Made by a program: the position numbers and the translations under genes
Notes under the pieces: generated by a model
The model's database searches: none
Seen by the model: the letters and a program-made list of their open reading frames with translations, nothing else
Told to the model about the DNA's origin: nothing
Part shown: in pieces, positions 8,551 to 16,575 of the stretch
How the letters are laid out: every line of letters starts with the position of its first letter
Numbering within the stretch: the stretch's first letter is position 1
From: Pseudomonas sp. RIT-PI-AD
GTDB taxonomy: Bacteria > Pseudomonadota > Gammaproteobacteria > Pseudomonadales > Pseudomonadaceae
Assembly: GCF_025642785.1 (NCBI RefSeq)
Contig: NZ_JANZKU010000003.1
Location: 92,295-156,294 of the forward strand
Direction of reading: 5' to 3'
DNA length: 64,000 bases

Positions 8551-8584
8551 GGTGCGAGCGGCGGGGTGGGCCGGCGGTCGGCGT

Positions 8585-10078
8585 TCAACGATTGCTGGGA
8601 AACGCGAACTGCGCGGCTTCGTGGCTGGCGCGCTGGGGCCAGCGCTGGGTGATCGCTTTGCGGCGGGTGTAGAAGCGTACGCCGTCCGGGCCGTAGGCGT
8701 GCAGGTCGCCGAACAGCGAGCGTTTCCAGCCGCCGAAGCTGTGGTAGGCCACCGGCACCGGCAGCGGCACGTTGATGCCGACCATCCCCACTTCGATCTC
8801 GTCGCAGAACAGCCGGGCCGCTTCGCCGTCGCGGGTAAAGAGGCAGGTACCGTTGCCGTATTCGTGGGCGTTGATCAGCGACATCGCCTCTTCGAGGCTG
8901 CCGACGCGGACGATGCACAGCACCGGGCCGAAGATTTCGTCGGTGTAGATGCGCATGTCCGGGGTCACCCGGTCGAACAGGCAGCCGCCGAGGAAGAAGC
9001 CGCCCTCGTGACCGGGGACCTGCAGCCCGCGGCCGTCCACCACCAGGTCGGCGCCGGCGCGCACGCCCTCGTCGACGTAGCCGCTGACCTTGTCGCGGTG
9101 CGCGCCGGTGACCAGCGGCCCCATGTCCAGGCCGCAGGCGGTGCCGGCGCCGATCTTCAAGGCCTGGATCTGCGGGACGAGTTTTTCCACCAGCGCATCG
9201 GCGATCGCATCGCCCACGCACACCGCCACCGAGATGGCCATGCAGCGCTCGCCGCAGGAGCCGTAGGCGGCGCCCATCAGGGCGCTGACGGCGTTGTCCA
9301 GGTCGGCGTCGGGCATCAGCACCGCGTGGTTCTTCGCGCCGCCCAGGGCCTGCACGCGTTTGCCGCGCCTGGCGCCCTCGCTGTAGATGTACTCGGCGAT
9401 GGGCGTTGAGCCGACGAAGCTGATGGCCTTGACCTCCGGCGCCTCCAGCAGCGCGTCCACGGCTTCCTTGTCGCCATGCACGACGTTGAGCACGCCCTTG
9501 GGCAGGCCGGCCCGATGCAGCAGTTCGGCGATGAACAGAGTGGAGCTGGGGTCGCGCTCCGACGGCTTGAGGATGAAGCAGTTGCCGCAGGCGATGGCCA
9601 GCGGGTACATCCACAGCGGGACCATCGCCGGGAAGTTGAACGGGGTGATCCCGGCCACCACGCCCAGGGGCTGGAAGTCGCTCCAGGCGTCGATGTTCGG
9701 TCCGGCGTTGCGGCTGTACTCGCCCTTGAGGATTTCCGGGGCGGCGCAGGCGTACTCGACGTTCTCGATGCCGCGCTTGAGTTCGCCGGCGGCGTCCTCG
9801 AGGGTCTTGCCGTGTTCCTGGCTGATCAACTCGGCGATCTCCGCCTCGTGCTCTTCGAGCAGGTGCTTGAAGCGGAACATCACCTGGGCGCGCTTGGCCG
9901 CCGGGGTGTTGCGCCAGGCCGGGAACGCCGCCTGGGCCGAATCGATGGCCGATCGCACGGTGGCGCGGTCAGCCAGCCCGACGCAGCGGATCGCCTCGCC
10001 GGTGGAAGGGTTGTAGACCTCGGCGCTGCGGCCGGCGACGACCCGTTCGCCGTCGATCAGGTGCGGGATGGTGCTCAT
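8585..10078 (-). CDS. bauC: CoA-acylating malonate/methylmalonate-semialdehyde dehydrogenase (BauC)
   Basis: 497 residues, an aldehyde dehydrogenase of the MmsA type. It has the Rossmann region [18 protein letters not shown], the glutamine-poor KPSERDPSS cofactor loop, [12 protein letters not shown], and the catalytic Cys in GSCGERCMA (C279). The C-terminal [12 protein letters not shown] is family-typical. With the adjacent transaminase it would convert malonate semialdehyde from beta-alanine to acetyl-CoA (the P. aeruginosa bau pathway). The order bauC, bauB, bauA with divergent bauR matches that cluster, though bauD, the permease, is absent from this side. Confidence 0.9.
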   Translation of the reverse strand: MSTIPHLIDGERVVAGRSAEVYNPSTGEAIRCVGLADRATVRSAIDSAQAAFPAWRNTPAAKRAQVMFRFKHLLEEHEAEIAELISQEHGKTLEDAAGELKRGIENVEYACAAPEILKGEYSRNAGPNIDAWSDFQPLGVVAGITPFNFPAMVPLWMYPLAIACGNCFILKPSERDPSSTLFIAELLHRAGLPKGVLNVVHGDKEAVDALLEAPEVKAISFVGSTPIAEYIYSEGARRGKRVQALGGAKNHAVLMPDADLDNAVSALMGAAYGSCGERCMAISVAVCVGDAIADALVEKLVPQIQALKIGAGTACGLDMGPLVTGAHRDKVSGYVDEGVRAGADLVVDGRGLQVPGHEGGFFLGGCLFDRVTPDMRIYTDEIFGPVLCIVRVGSLEEAMSLINAHEYGNGTCLFTRDGEAARLFCDEIEVGMVGINVPLPVPVAYHSFGGWKRSLFGDLHAYGPDGVRFYTRRKAITQRWPQRASHEAAQFAFPSNR

Positions 10079-10138
10079 ATCAATCTCCGTTTAACGAATC
10101 GGTACGGTGGAGGACGCGCTTATCGGACGAAGCATCGT

Positions 10139-10236
10139 CGGGTGGCGGATGGAAAAAGCGGCATCCGCCCTACGGGTCAACACGACTTCGGCGAATGAAT
10201 CCCCGTAGGGCGGATGACGCTCCTTTCATCCGCCAT
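10139..10236. repeat. Inverted REP-like pair between bauC and the bauB relic
   Basis: GGGTGGCGGATGG...GCATCCGCCCTACGG at about 10139-10174 faces CCGTAGGGCGGATGACGCTC...CATCCGCCATGGG at about 10202-10236. Each is a stem-loop and together they form a larger inverted repeat. This is a GC-richer variant (GGCGGATG) of the 8.3-kb element. Confidence 0.7.
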
Positions 10237-10263
10237 GGGCTATCTAGCAGCAGAGGGGCATAT

Positions 10264-10555
10264 CTAACCCGCCTCGGCGTGCATCCTCCTGAGTTCGGTC
10301 TCGATGAAGACGACCTCTTGCTCGCCGGCGTTGATCAGGTTGTGCTCGACGCCGGCCTTGCGGAAGTAGGACTGGCCGGCGACCAGGCTCGCCGGTTTTT
10401 CGCGTCGGCGGTTTCCAGGCACAGCGCGCCGTCGGTCAGGGCATCACCCCATGGTCGTGGCCGTGACGAGGCCAGCCGGCCTGCACACCGGGGACGAAGT
10501 CCAGGTCGTCGTTATCGGCTTGCCCATGGGCCACGACGGCCGTCCGCGTGGCCAT
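10264..10555 (-). pseudogene. bauB: bauB-like cupin gene broken by frameshifts
   Basis: The ATG at 10555 opens one base after the bauA stop and reads MATRTAVVAHGQADNDD... to GWPRHGHDHG, a good cupin start, then hits a stop at about 10441. Homology continues in a second frame (ALTDGALCLETADAK) and then a third (SLVAGQSYFRKAGVEHNL, INAGEQEVVFIETEL) to a stop at 10264. Two frame changes are therefore needed to rebuild a protein of about 95 residues. The intact P. aeruginosa gene encodes a small cupin in the bau operon. Either the gene is decaying or the assembly has indels here. Confidence 0.75.
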
Positions 10556-10556
10556 T

Positions 10557-11903
10557 TCAATCCACCCGGCCGAGGGTTTCGCCGACGGCGTCGAACAGGC
10601 GGTCCAGCTCGTCCGGCCTGGCGTTGAAGGTCGGCCCGAACTGCAGGGTGTCGCCGCCGAAGCGCACGTAGAAACCGGCCTTCCACAGGGCGATGCCGGC
10701 CTCGGTGGGGCGCACGATGGCGTCGCCGTCGCGGGGCGCGAGCTGGATGGCGCCGGCCAGGCCGCAGTTGCGGATGTCCACCACGTGGCGGCTGCCCTTG
10801 AGGCCGTGCAAGGCGCGCTGGAAGTGCGGCGCCAGCTCGGCCGCCCGTTGCACCAGGTTTTCCCGCTCCAGCAACTCCAGCGCGGCGAGGCCGGCGGCGC
10901 AGGCGACGGGATGCGCCGAATAGGTGTAGCCATGGGCGAACTCGACGGCGTAGTCCGGCGTCGCCTGGTTCATGAAGGTCTGGTAGATCTCGCGGCTGGC
11001 GACCACCGCGCCGAGGGGCACGGCGCCGTTGGTGACCTGCTTGGCGATGTTCATGATGTCCGGGGTGACGCCGAAGTACTCGGCGCCGGTGTAGGCCCCC
11101 ATGCGGCCGAAGGCGGTGATGACTTCGTCGAAGATCAGCAGGATGTGGTGCTGGTCGCAGATTTCCCGTAGGCGCTGCAGGTAGCCCTTGGGTGGCACGA
11201 TCACCCCGCCGGAGCCGGACATCGGCTCGACGATCACCGCGGCGATGTTGGAGGCGTCGTGCAGCTCGATCAGTTTGAGCAACTCGTTGGCCAGTTCGAC
11301 GCCGCCGGTCTCGGCCATGCCCTGGGTGAAGGCCATGCCCGGTTGCAGGGTGTGGGGCAGGTGATCCACGTCCATCAGTTGGCCGTAGAGCTTGCGGTTG
11401 CCGTTGATGCCGCCGAGGCTGGTGCCGGCGACGTTGACCCCGTGATAGGCGCGGGCACGGCCGATCAGCTTGGTCTTGCTGGCCTGGCCTTTCAGGCGCC
11501 AGTAGGCGCGGGCCATTTTTACCGCGGTGTCGGCGCACTCGGAGCCGGAACCGGTGAAGAACACATGGTCGAGCGACCCGGGCAGCAGGTCGGCGATCTT
11601 TTCCGCCAGGCGGAAGGACAGCGGATGGCCGTACTGGAAGCCCGGCGAATAATCCAGGGTGCCCAGTTGGCGCGCCACCGCCTCCTGGATTTCCTTGCGG
11701 CTGTGGCCGGCGCCGCAGGTCCAGAGGCCGGACAGGCTGTCGTAGATCTTGCGGCCCTGGTCGTCGGTCAGCCAGCTGCCTTCGGCGGCCACGACGATCC
11801 GTGGATCGCGTTGGAAGGCGCGGTTGGCGGTGAAGGGCATCCAGTGGGCGTCGAGCTTGAGCGATGCGCCCTGCGGCGGCGTGGCGGTTTGCGGCATGTT
11901 CAT
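10557..11903 (-). CDS. bauA: Beta-alanine:pyruvate transaminase (BauA)
   Basis: 448 residues from the ATG at 11903 (MNMPQTATPPQG), matching the P. aeruginosa BauA length; the open frame to 11981 lacks family resemblance. It is a class III PLP aminotransferase: HVFFTGSGSECADTAVKMAR binds the phosphate, LLIFDEVITAFGRMG carries the Asp that pairs with the pyridine nitrogen, and the Schiff-base Lys is in IMNIAKQVTNGAVP. It moves the amino group of beta-alanine (and related omega-amines) to pyruvate, giving malonate semialdehyde for bauC. The product is close in sequence to the known enzyme along its length. Divergent bauR probably controls it. Confidence 0.93.
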   Translation of the reverse strand: MNMPQTATPPQGASLKLDAHWMPFTANRAFQRDPRIVVAAEGSWLTDDQGRKIYDSLSGLWTCGAGHSRKEIQEAVARQLGTLDYSPGFQYGHPLSFRLAEKIADLLPGSLDHVFFTGSGSECADTAVKMARAYWRLKGQASKTKLIGRARAYHGVNVAGTSLGGINGNRKLYGQLMDVDHLPHTLQPGMAFTQGMAETGGVELANELLKLIELHDASNIAAVIVEPMSGSGGVIVPPKGYLQRLREICDQHHILLIFDEVITAFGRMGAYTGAEYFGVTPDIMNIAKQVTNGAVPLGAVVASREIYQTFMNQATPDYAVEFAHGYTYSAHPVACAAGLAALELLERENLVQRAAELAPHFQRALHGLKGSRHVVDIRNCGLAGAIQLAPRDGDAIVRPTEAGIALWKAGFYVRFGGDTLQFGPTFNARPDELDRLFDAVGETLGRVD

Positions 11904-12020
11904 GGAAGACCTCGCGGCATGGTGAGGAAAGCGAAGCGACGCCCGGCACCGGGGCTCCGCCAGTTGCCGCCAAGGTGACACGGGCTTAGAGTCGCTAAAA
12001 TCCGATTTTTCCGATCCTTG

Positions 12021-12038
12021 GTTTAGCGAGCACTAAAC
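12021..12038. promoter_or_regulatory. Inverted repeat in the bauA-bauR intergenic region
   Basis: GTTTAG, six bases, CTAAAC lies just before the bauR ATG, with further CTTAG/CTAAAA-like halves at about 11983-11999. The position between a LysR gene and its divergent target makes it a candidate BauR site. Inferred from symmetry only. Confidence 0.5.
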
Positions 12039-12039
12039 A

Positions 12040-12960
12040 ATGAATTTGCGTCGCGCCGACGTTCTCGCCCAGGTCAGCGACTTCGACGTCCGCCTGTTGC
12101 GGCTCTTCCGCAGCGTGGTGGAGTGCGGCGGCTTCTCCGCCGCCGAGGGACCCCTGGGCATCGGCCGCTCGGCGATCAGCCAGCAGATGAGCGACCTCGA
12201 ACAGCGCCTCGGCCTGCGCCTGTGCCAGCGCGGCCGCGCCGGCTTCGCCCTGACCGAGGAAGGCCGCGAGGTGTACCAGGCGGCGTTGCGGGTGCTGGGG
12301 GCGCTGGAGACTTTCCGCACCGAGGTCAACGGCCTGCACCGCCACCTGCGCGGCGAGCTGAACATCGGCCTCACGGACAACCTGGTGACGGTGCCGCACA
12401 TGCGCATCACCCACGCCCTGGCACGGCTGAAGGAACAGGGCCCGGAGGTGCGCATCCAGATCCGCATGACCCCGCCCGGCGAAGTGGAGCAGGGCGTGCT
12501 CGACGGCCGCCTGCACGTCGGCGTGGTGCCCCAGGCGGCGGCCCTGGCCGGGCTGGAATACCAGCCGCTTTACGACGAGCGCTCGCTGCTCTACTGCGCG
12601 GTCGGCCACCCCCTGTTCTACGCCGACGACGCCAGCCTGGACGACGCGCGGCTGAACGCCCAGGCCGCCATCGCGCCGACCTTCCGCCTGCCCGCCGACG
12701 CCCAGGCCCAGTACCAGGCGCTGAGGTGCGACGCCAGCGCCTCGGACCGCGAAGGCATGGCGTTCCTGATCCTCACCGGGCGCTACATCGGCTACCTGCC
12801 GGACCATTACGCCCGGCAATGGGTGCAGCAGGGGCGTTTGCGCGCGCTGAAGCCGGCGACGCGCTTCTACGACCTCAGCCTGGCCTCGGTGACCCGCAAG
12901 GGGCGCCGCCCGCACCTGGTGCTGGAAAGCTTCCTCGACGCCCTGGCCGCCACCGCCTGA
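12040..12960 (+). CDS. bauR: LysR-family activator of the bau genes (BauR)
   Basis: 306 residues with an N-terminal winged helix (FDVRLLRLFRSVVECGGFSAAE...SAISQQMSDLEQRLGLRLC) and a periplasmic-binding-like effector domain (GELNIGLTDNLVTVPHM...). The start MNLRRADVLAQVSDFD sits two bases after the GTTTAG inverted repeat. It is divergent from bauA with about 136 bases between starts, the usual LysR layout. In P. aeruginosa the equivalent gene activates beta-alanine catabolism; I infer the same here. Confidence 0.85.
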   Translation: MNLRRADVLAQVSDFDVRLLRLFRSVVECGGFSAAEGPLGIGRSAISQQMSDLEQRLGLRLCQRGRAGFALTEEGREVYQAALRVLGALETFRTEVNGLHRHLRGELNIGLTDNLVTVPHMRITHALARLKEQGPEVRIQIRMTPPGEVEQGVLDGRLHVGVVPQAAALAGLEYQPLYDERSLLYCAVGHPLFYADDASLDDARLNAQAAIAPTFRLPADAQAQYQALRCDASASDREGMAFLILTGRYIGYLPDHYARQWVQQGRLRALKPATRFYDLSLASVTRKGRRPHLVLESFLDALAATA

Positions 12961-13063
12961 GTGCCACCCGATGGCGCACCGGAAACGCGGTCGCCACGCC
13001 TTGGTGCAGCGCCGCCGCGGCGGCGGTCCGGCCCGCTCCCTGCCGCGCGGGCGCCGGGCGAAC

Positions 13064-13088
13064 CTGTTCGGCTGGACAGCTTTTTGCA
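13064..13088 (+). promoter_or_regulatory. RutR-like palindrome plus T-run upstream of NCS2 permease
   Basis: CTGTTC-GGCT-GGACAG (13064-13079) is a 6-4-6 palindrome followed by CTTTTTGCA. The same layout occurs at 16516 and 25368. TGGACAGCTTTTTGCA also has the GG/GC spacing of a sigma-54 promoter, though the -24 half departs from TGGCAC. It is about 55 bases upstream of the permease ATG. Confidence 0.55.
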
Positions 13089-13143
13089 ATGGGCTGGCAT
13101 CCGTCCGACGCCGCCCTGGGCGTCGCCCCTTGCCGAGGCTCCC

Positions 13144-14526
13144 ATGCACGCCGAATCCGTCACCCCCTCCGAATTGATCTACGGCCTGGAAGACCGCCCC
13201 GCCGCCCTCCCGGCCCTGCTCGCCGCGCTGCAACACGTGCTCGCCAGTTTCGTCGGGGTCATCACCCCGCCCCTGGTGATCGGCGGCGTGCTCGGCCTGG
13301 GCGCGCACCTGCCGTACCTGATCAGCATGGCGCTGATGGTGTCCGGCGTCGGCACCTTCATCCAGGCGCGCCGGCCGCTGGGCATCGGCGCCGGGATGAT
13401 CTGCCTGCAGGGCACCAGCTTCGCCTTCCTCGGCGCGGTGCTGTCCGCCGGTTTCCTGGTGAAGAGCCGCGGCGGCAGCGCCGAAGAGATCCTGGCGATG
13501 ATCTTCGGCGTGTGCTTCTTCGGCGCCTTCGTCCAAGTCCTGCTGAGCCGCTGCATCGGGCGCCTGCAGCGGACCATCACGCCGCTGGTCACCGGCATCG
13601 TGATCACCCTGATCGGCATCAGCCTGATCAAGGTCGGCATCACCGACCTGGGCGGCGGCTTCGGCGCCGCGGACTTCGGCGCACCGGGCAACCTGGCGCT
13701 GGGTGCCCTGGTGCTGGTCACGATCATCCTGCTGAGCCGCTCCGCCAACCCCTGGGTGCGCCTCTCGGCGATCATCGGCGGACTGGCCCTGGGCAGCCTG
13801 GCCGCCTGGCTCGGCGGCACGCTGGTACCCCAGCCGCTGCCCGACCTGCCGCTGGTCAGCCTGCCGACGCCATTCCGCTTCGGTTTCGCCTTCGACTGGA
13901 GCGCCTTCCTGCCGGTGGCGCTGATCTACCTGATCAGCACCCTGGAAACCGTGGGCGACCTGACCGCCAACTGCCTGCTCTCGCGCCAGCCCATCGCCGG
14001 CCCCGGCTATCTGACGCGGCTCAAGGGCGGCGTGCTCGGCGACGGCGTCAGTTGCCTGCTGGCGGCCACCTTCAGCGCCTTCCCCAACACCACCTTCGCG
14101 CAGAACAACGGGGTGATCCAGATGACCGGGGTGGCCAGCCGCCACGTCGGCCTGTACATCGGCGCCCTGCTCTTCCTGCTCGGGCTGTTCCCCTCGCTGG
14201 GCGCGCTGCTGCAGCAGATACCCAAGCCGGTGCTGGGCGGCGCCACCCTGGTGATGTTCGGCAGCGTCGCCGCCGCCGGCATCCGCATCCTCGCCCAGAC
14301 CCGCCTGGACCGGCGCAACATGCTGATCGTCGCCGCGTCCTTCGGCGTCGGCCTGGGCATCGCGGCGCAGCCGACGCTGTTGCAGCACCTGCCCAAGCTG
14401 GTGCAGAACCTGTTCGATTCGGCGATCACCTGCGGCGGCCTCACCGCCCTCCTGCTCAACCTGGCGCTGCCGGACGAAAAGCCCGCCGAGGCCATCCGGA
14501 CCGCGGGAGACGAAGCTATTCTCTGA
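13144..14526 (+). CDS. NCS2-family nucleobase (uracil/xanthine) permease
   Basis: 460 residues from the ATG at 13144. Typical NCS2 features appear: the early AALQHVLASFVGVITPPL segment with the QH pair of TM1, about 12-14 membrane spans, and the signature NTTFAQNNGVIQMTGVASR with the Asn-rich loop. The QNNGVI form with a downstream TGVASR is found in xanthine/uric-acid as well as uracil carriers, so the exact base is open. It sits between bauR and the RutR-like gene and has its own palindromic promoter element, linking it to the purine genes. Confidence 0.85.
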   Translation: MHAESVTPSELIYGLEDRPAALPALLAALQHVLASFVGVITPPLVIGGVLGLGAHLPYLISMALMVSGVGTFIQARRPLGIGAGMICLQGTSFAFLGAVLSAGFLVKSRGGSAEEILAMIFGVCFFGAFVQVLLSRCIGRLQRTITPLVTGIVITLIGISLIKVGITDLGGGFGAADFGAPGNLALGALVLVTIILLSRSANPWVRLSAIIGGLALGSLAAWLGGTLVPQPLPDLPLVSLPTPFRFGFAFDWSAFLPVALIYLISTLETVGDLTANCLLSRQPIAGPGYLTRLKGGVLGDGVSCLLAATFSAFPNTTFAQNNGVIQMTGVASRHVGLYIGALLFLLGLFPSLGALLQQIPKPVLGGATLVMFGSVAAAGIRILAQTRLDRRNMLIVAASFGVGLGIAAQPTLLQHLPKLVQNLFDSAITCGGLTALLLNLALPDEKPAEAIRTAGDEAIL

Positions 14527-14650
14527 ACCGGCTGCACCACCCGGCGCGACGCTCGAGCCGGCAGCGCTTTTCGGCGTGCCGCGCTTGTTTCGCGTGCGGC
14601 GCTGGGGTATCTGTGCAACCGCTCCGTCCCATCGATCCGGAACCGCCTCC

Positions 14651-15307
14651 ATGACTCTCGACGTACCCGCGCACCGTGCCGCCGGCAAACCCGCCGGGCG
14701 CATTCGGCAGAAAAACGAAGAAGCGATCATCGCCGCCGCCGAGGACGAATTCGCCCGCCACGGGTTCAAAGGCACCAGCATGAACACCATCGCGCAGAAG
14801 GTCGGGCTGCCGAAGGCCAACCTGCACTACTACTTCAGCAACAAGCTGGGGCTGTACGTCGCGGTGCTGAGCAACATCCTCGAGCTCTGGGACGGCACCT
14901 TCAACGCGCTGAGCGTGGACGACGACCCGGCCGAGGCGCTGAGCCGCTACATCCGCGCGAAGATGGAGTTTTCCCGGCGCAACCCGCAGGCCTCGCGGAT
15001 TTTCGCCATGGAAGTGATCAGCGGCGGCGAACACCTGAGCGCGCATTTCAGCCAGGACTACCGCGCCTGGTTCAGCGGACGGGCGCAGGTCTTCGAAGGC
15101 TGGATCGCCGCCGGCAAGATGGACCCGGTGGACCCGGTGAACCTGATCTTTCTGCTCTGGGGCAGCACCCAGCACTACGCCGACTTCGCCACCCAGATCT
15201 GCCGGGTCACCGGTCGCGCCAAGCTCACCCGCCAGGACTTCGAGGCCGCCAGCGACAACCTGATCCGCATCATCCTCAAGGGCTGCGGATTGACCCCGCC
15301 CGCCTGA
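14651..15307 (+). CDS. RutR-like TetR-family regulator
   Basis: 218 residues from the ATG at 14651. The N-terminal helix-turn-helix reads FKGTSMNTIAQKVGLPKANL then HYYFSNKLGLYVAVL, and the ligand domain shows NPQASRIFAMEVISGG and NLIFLLWGSTQHYADFA, which match E. coli RutR (a uracil/thymine-sensing regulator) very closely at these points. RutR binds TTGACCA-NN-TGGTCAA, and related palindromes precede three transporter genes in this window. It follows the permease gene by 124 bases on the same strand. Ligand identity (uracil, xanthine or other) is not determined. Confidence 0.8.
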   Translation: MTLDVPAHRAAGKPAGRIRQKNEEAIIAAAEDEFARHGFKGTSMNTIAQKVGLPKANLHYYFSNKLGLYVAVLSNILELWDGTFNALSVDDDPAEALSRYIRAKMEFSRRNPQASRIFAMEVISGGEHLSAHFSQDYRAWFSGRAQVFEGWIAAGKMDPVDPVNLIFLLWGSTQHYADFATQICRVTGRAKLTRQDFEAASDNLIRIILKGCGLTPPA

Positions 15308-15437
15308 CCACGCCGCGCCTGGCGGGCGCGGGGCCGCCGGTCGCGAAGGCCCGCCAGGCCGCGGCGCTCCCCGCCAGGCCGCAGCCAACCGTCGCGAAGC
15401 CGGGCACAATCGCCGTCCGCCCCGCTGGAATTCGCCC

Positions 15438-16022
15438 ATGCCTTTCACCCTGGCCGCGCCCTGCGAATACCGCGAAGAGATTCGCAAGAGCCGTTTCCTC
15501 GCCCTCGCCGCCCCCTTGAACGCCGAGGCCGAAGCCCAGGCGTTCATCGCCGCTCGCCGCGACGCCACCGCCTCCCACAACTGCTGGGCCTGGCGCTTCG
15601 GCGAGCAGTACCGTTTCAGCGACGATGGCGAACCCGGCGGCACCGCCGGCCGACCGATCCTCGCCGCGCTCGACGGGCAGGGGTGCGACCGGGTGGTGCT
15701 GCTGGTGATTCGCTGGTACGGCGGTATTCCGTTGGGCACCGGCGGCCTGGCGCGGGCCTATGGCGGCAGCGCGGCCAAATGCCTGCAAGGCGGCGAGCGC
15801 CTGGCGCTGCTGCCCCGGGTGCGGGCAGGCTGCCGTTGCGGCTTTTCCGAATGGCCGCTGTTGCAATCCCGCCTGGTGGAGTTCGCCGCCCTGGTCGAGG
15901 GCGAAACCTATGGCGCCGAGGGCGTGGACCTGGTACTGGCAGTGCCGGAGGCGCAGCTCATCCCCCTGGACCGCTGGCTGGGCGACATCAGCCGGGGCCG
16001 CTCGCGCCTGCGCCTGCTCTGA
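15438..16022 (+). CDS. YigZ/IMPACT-family protein
   Basis: 194 residues. The N-terminal UPF0029/IMPACT domain is recognised by KSRFLALAAPL, ATASHNCWAWRFG, RFSDDGEPGGTAGRPIL and VIRWYGGIPLGTGGLARAYG; the C-terminal part is the ferredoxin-like DUF1949 domain. Bacterial members are poorly understood, with suggested roles in translation or nucleic-acid binding. It follows the RutR-like gene but need not be functionally linked. Confidence 0.85.
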   Translation: MPFTLAAPCEYREEIRKSRFLALAAPLNAEAEAQAFIAARRDATASHNCWAWRFGEQYRFSDDGEPGGTAGRPILAALDGQGCDRVVLLVIRWYGGIPLGTGGLARAYGGSAAKCLQGGERLALLPRVRAGCRCGFSEWPLLQSRLVEFAALVEGETYGAEGVDLVLAVPEAQLIPLDRWLGDISRGRSRLRLL

Positions 16023-16129
16023 GCGCGGCCGCGCCCGGATCGCGAGCGCCCTTGCATCGATCCCCGAGGACGCGCAAGTCGTGTATCCCGCGCGCGGAAA
16101 AAACTGCCCACACATTCTGTGCACAGTTT

Positions 16130-16353
16130 TGTGGATAAGGCCGGGATAGGCTGCTGCGCCCTGCATGCGGCGGGGCCTCGCGCGGATTGCGCGGATTTTC
16201 GCCAAACGCACTCGGCTGCGCGCTTTTGCCACAGCTAACCACCTGATCCATCGATATTTTCTACGTCGGACGCGCGCGCCCCGGGCAAGCGCCACGGAAC
16301 GCCTGGCGCGCGTCTCGCTTGTCCACGAAAGACGGGGACAAGCCTGTGGATAA
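16130..16353. other. Intergenic region with two perfect DnaA-box sequences
   Basis: The 553-base gap between yigZ and the ABC gene (16023-16575) holds no gene I can support. TGTGGATAA, the complement of the consensus DnaA box TTATCCACA, occurs at 16130-16138 and 16345-16353, with CTGTGCACAG next to the first and a looser TTGTCCACG at about 16319. The rest is GC-rich sequence without clear structure. Confidence 0.5.
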
Positions 16354-16515
16354 GCCTGGGACGAATGTACCGGAAGCAGATCGGGCGGGCTTTTCCGGAC
16401 ACTGGACGAATCTTCGCCAACCCCTGCACCGAAGTAGCCGGACGCGCACCAGCAACGGGCAACCAGCCCGCCATTCCGAGCCGCGCTTGGACGCCAGCCC
16501 GCGACGCCGGGCTTT

Positions 16516-16540
16516 CTGACCTCCTGGCCAGTTTTTTGCT
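16516..16540 (+). promoter_or_regulatory. RutR-like palindrome plus T-run upstream of the ABC operon
   Basis: CTGACC-TCCT-GGCCAG (16516-16531) is followed by TTTTTTGCT. Downstream, CCCTGGCATCCGTC repeats almost the same words found after the site at 13064 (GGCTGGCATCCGTC), so homology extends beyond the palindrome. It is about 35 bases upstream of the ATPase start. Confidence 0.55.
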
Positions 16541-16575
16541 ACGCCCTGGCATCCGTCGCCTTCCGAGATACGCAC

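Noticed and set aside
10195-10671. Plus-strand open frame over the bauB relic
   Set aside because: Translation has no family resemblance, whereas minus-strand frames show cupin-like sequence continuous with bauA.
11995-14820. 941-codon minus-strand frame across bauR and the permease genes
   Set aside because: It crosses three well-recognised plus-strand genes and its composition (Gln/Gly/Ala/Arg) is typical of a shadow.
16130-16353. DnaA boxes considered as a replication origin
   Set aside because: Only two perfect boxes, no AT-rich unwinding element and none of the usual origin genes nearby.
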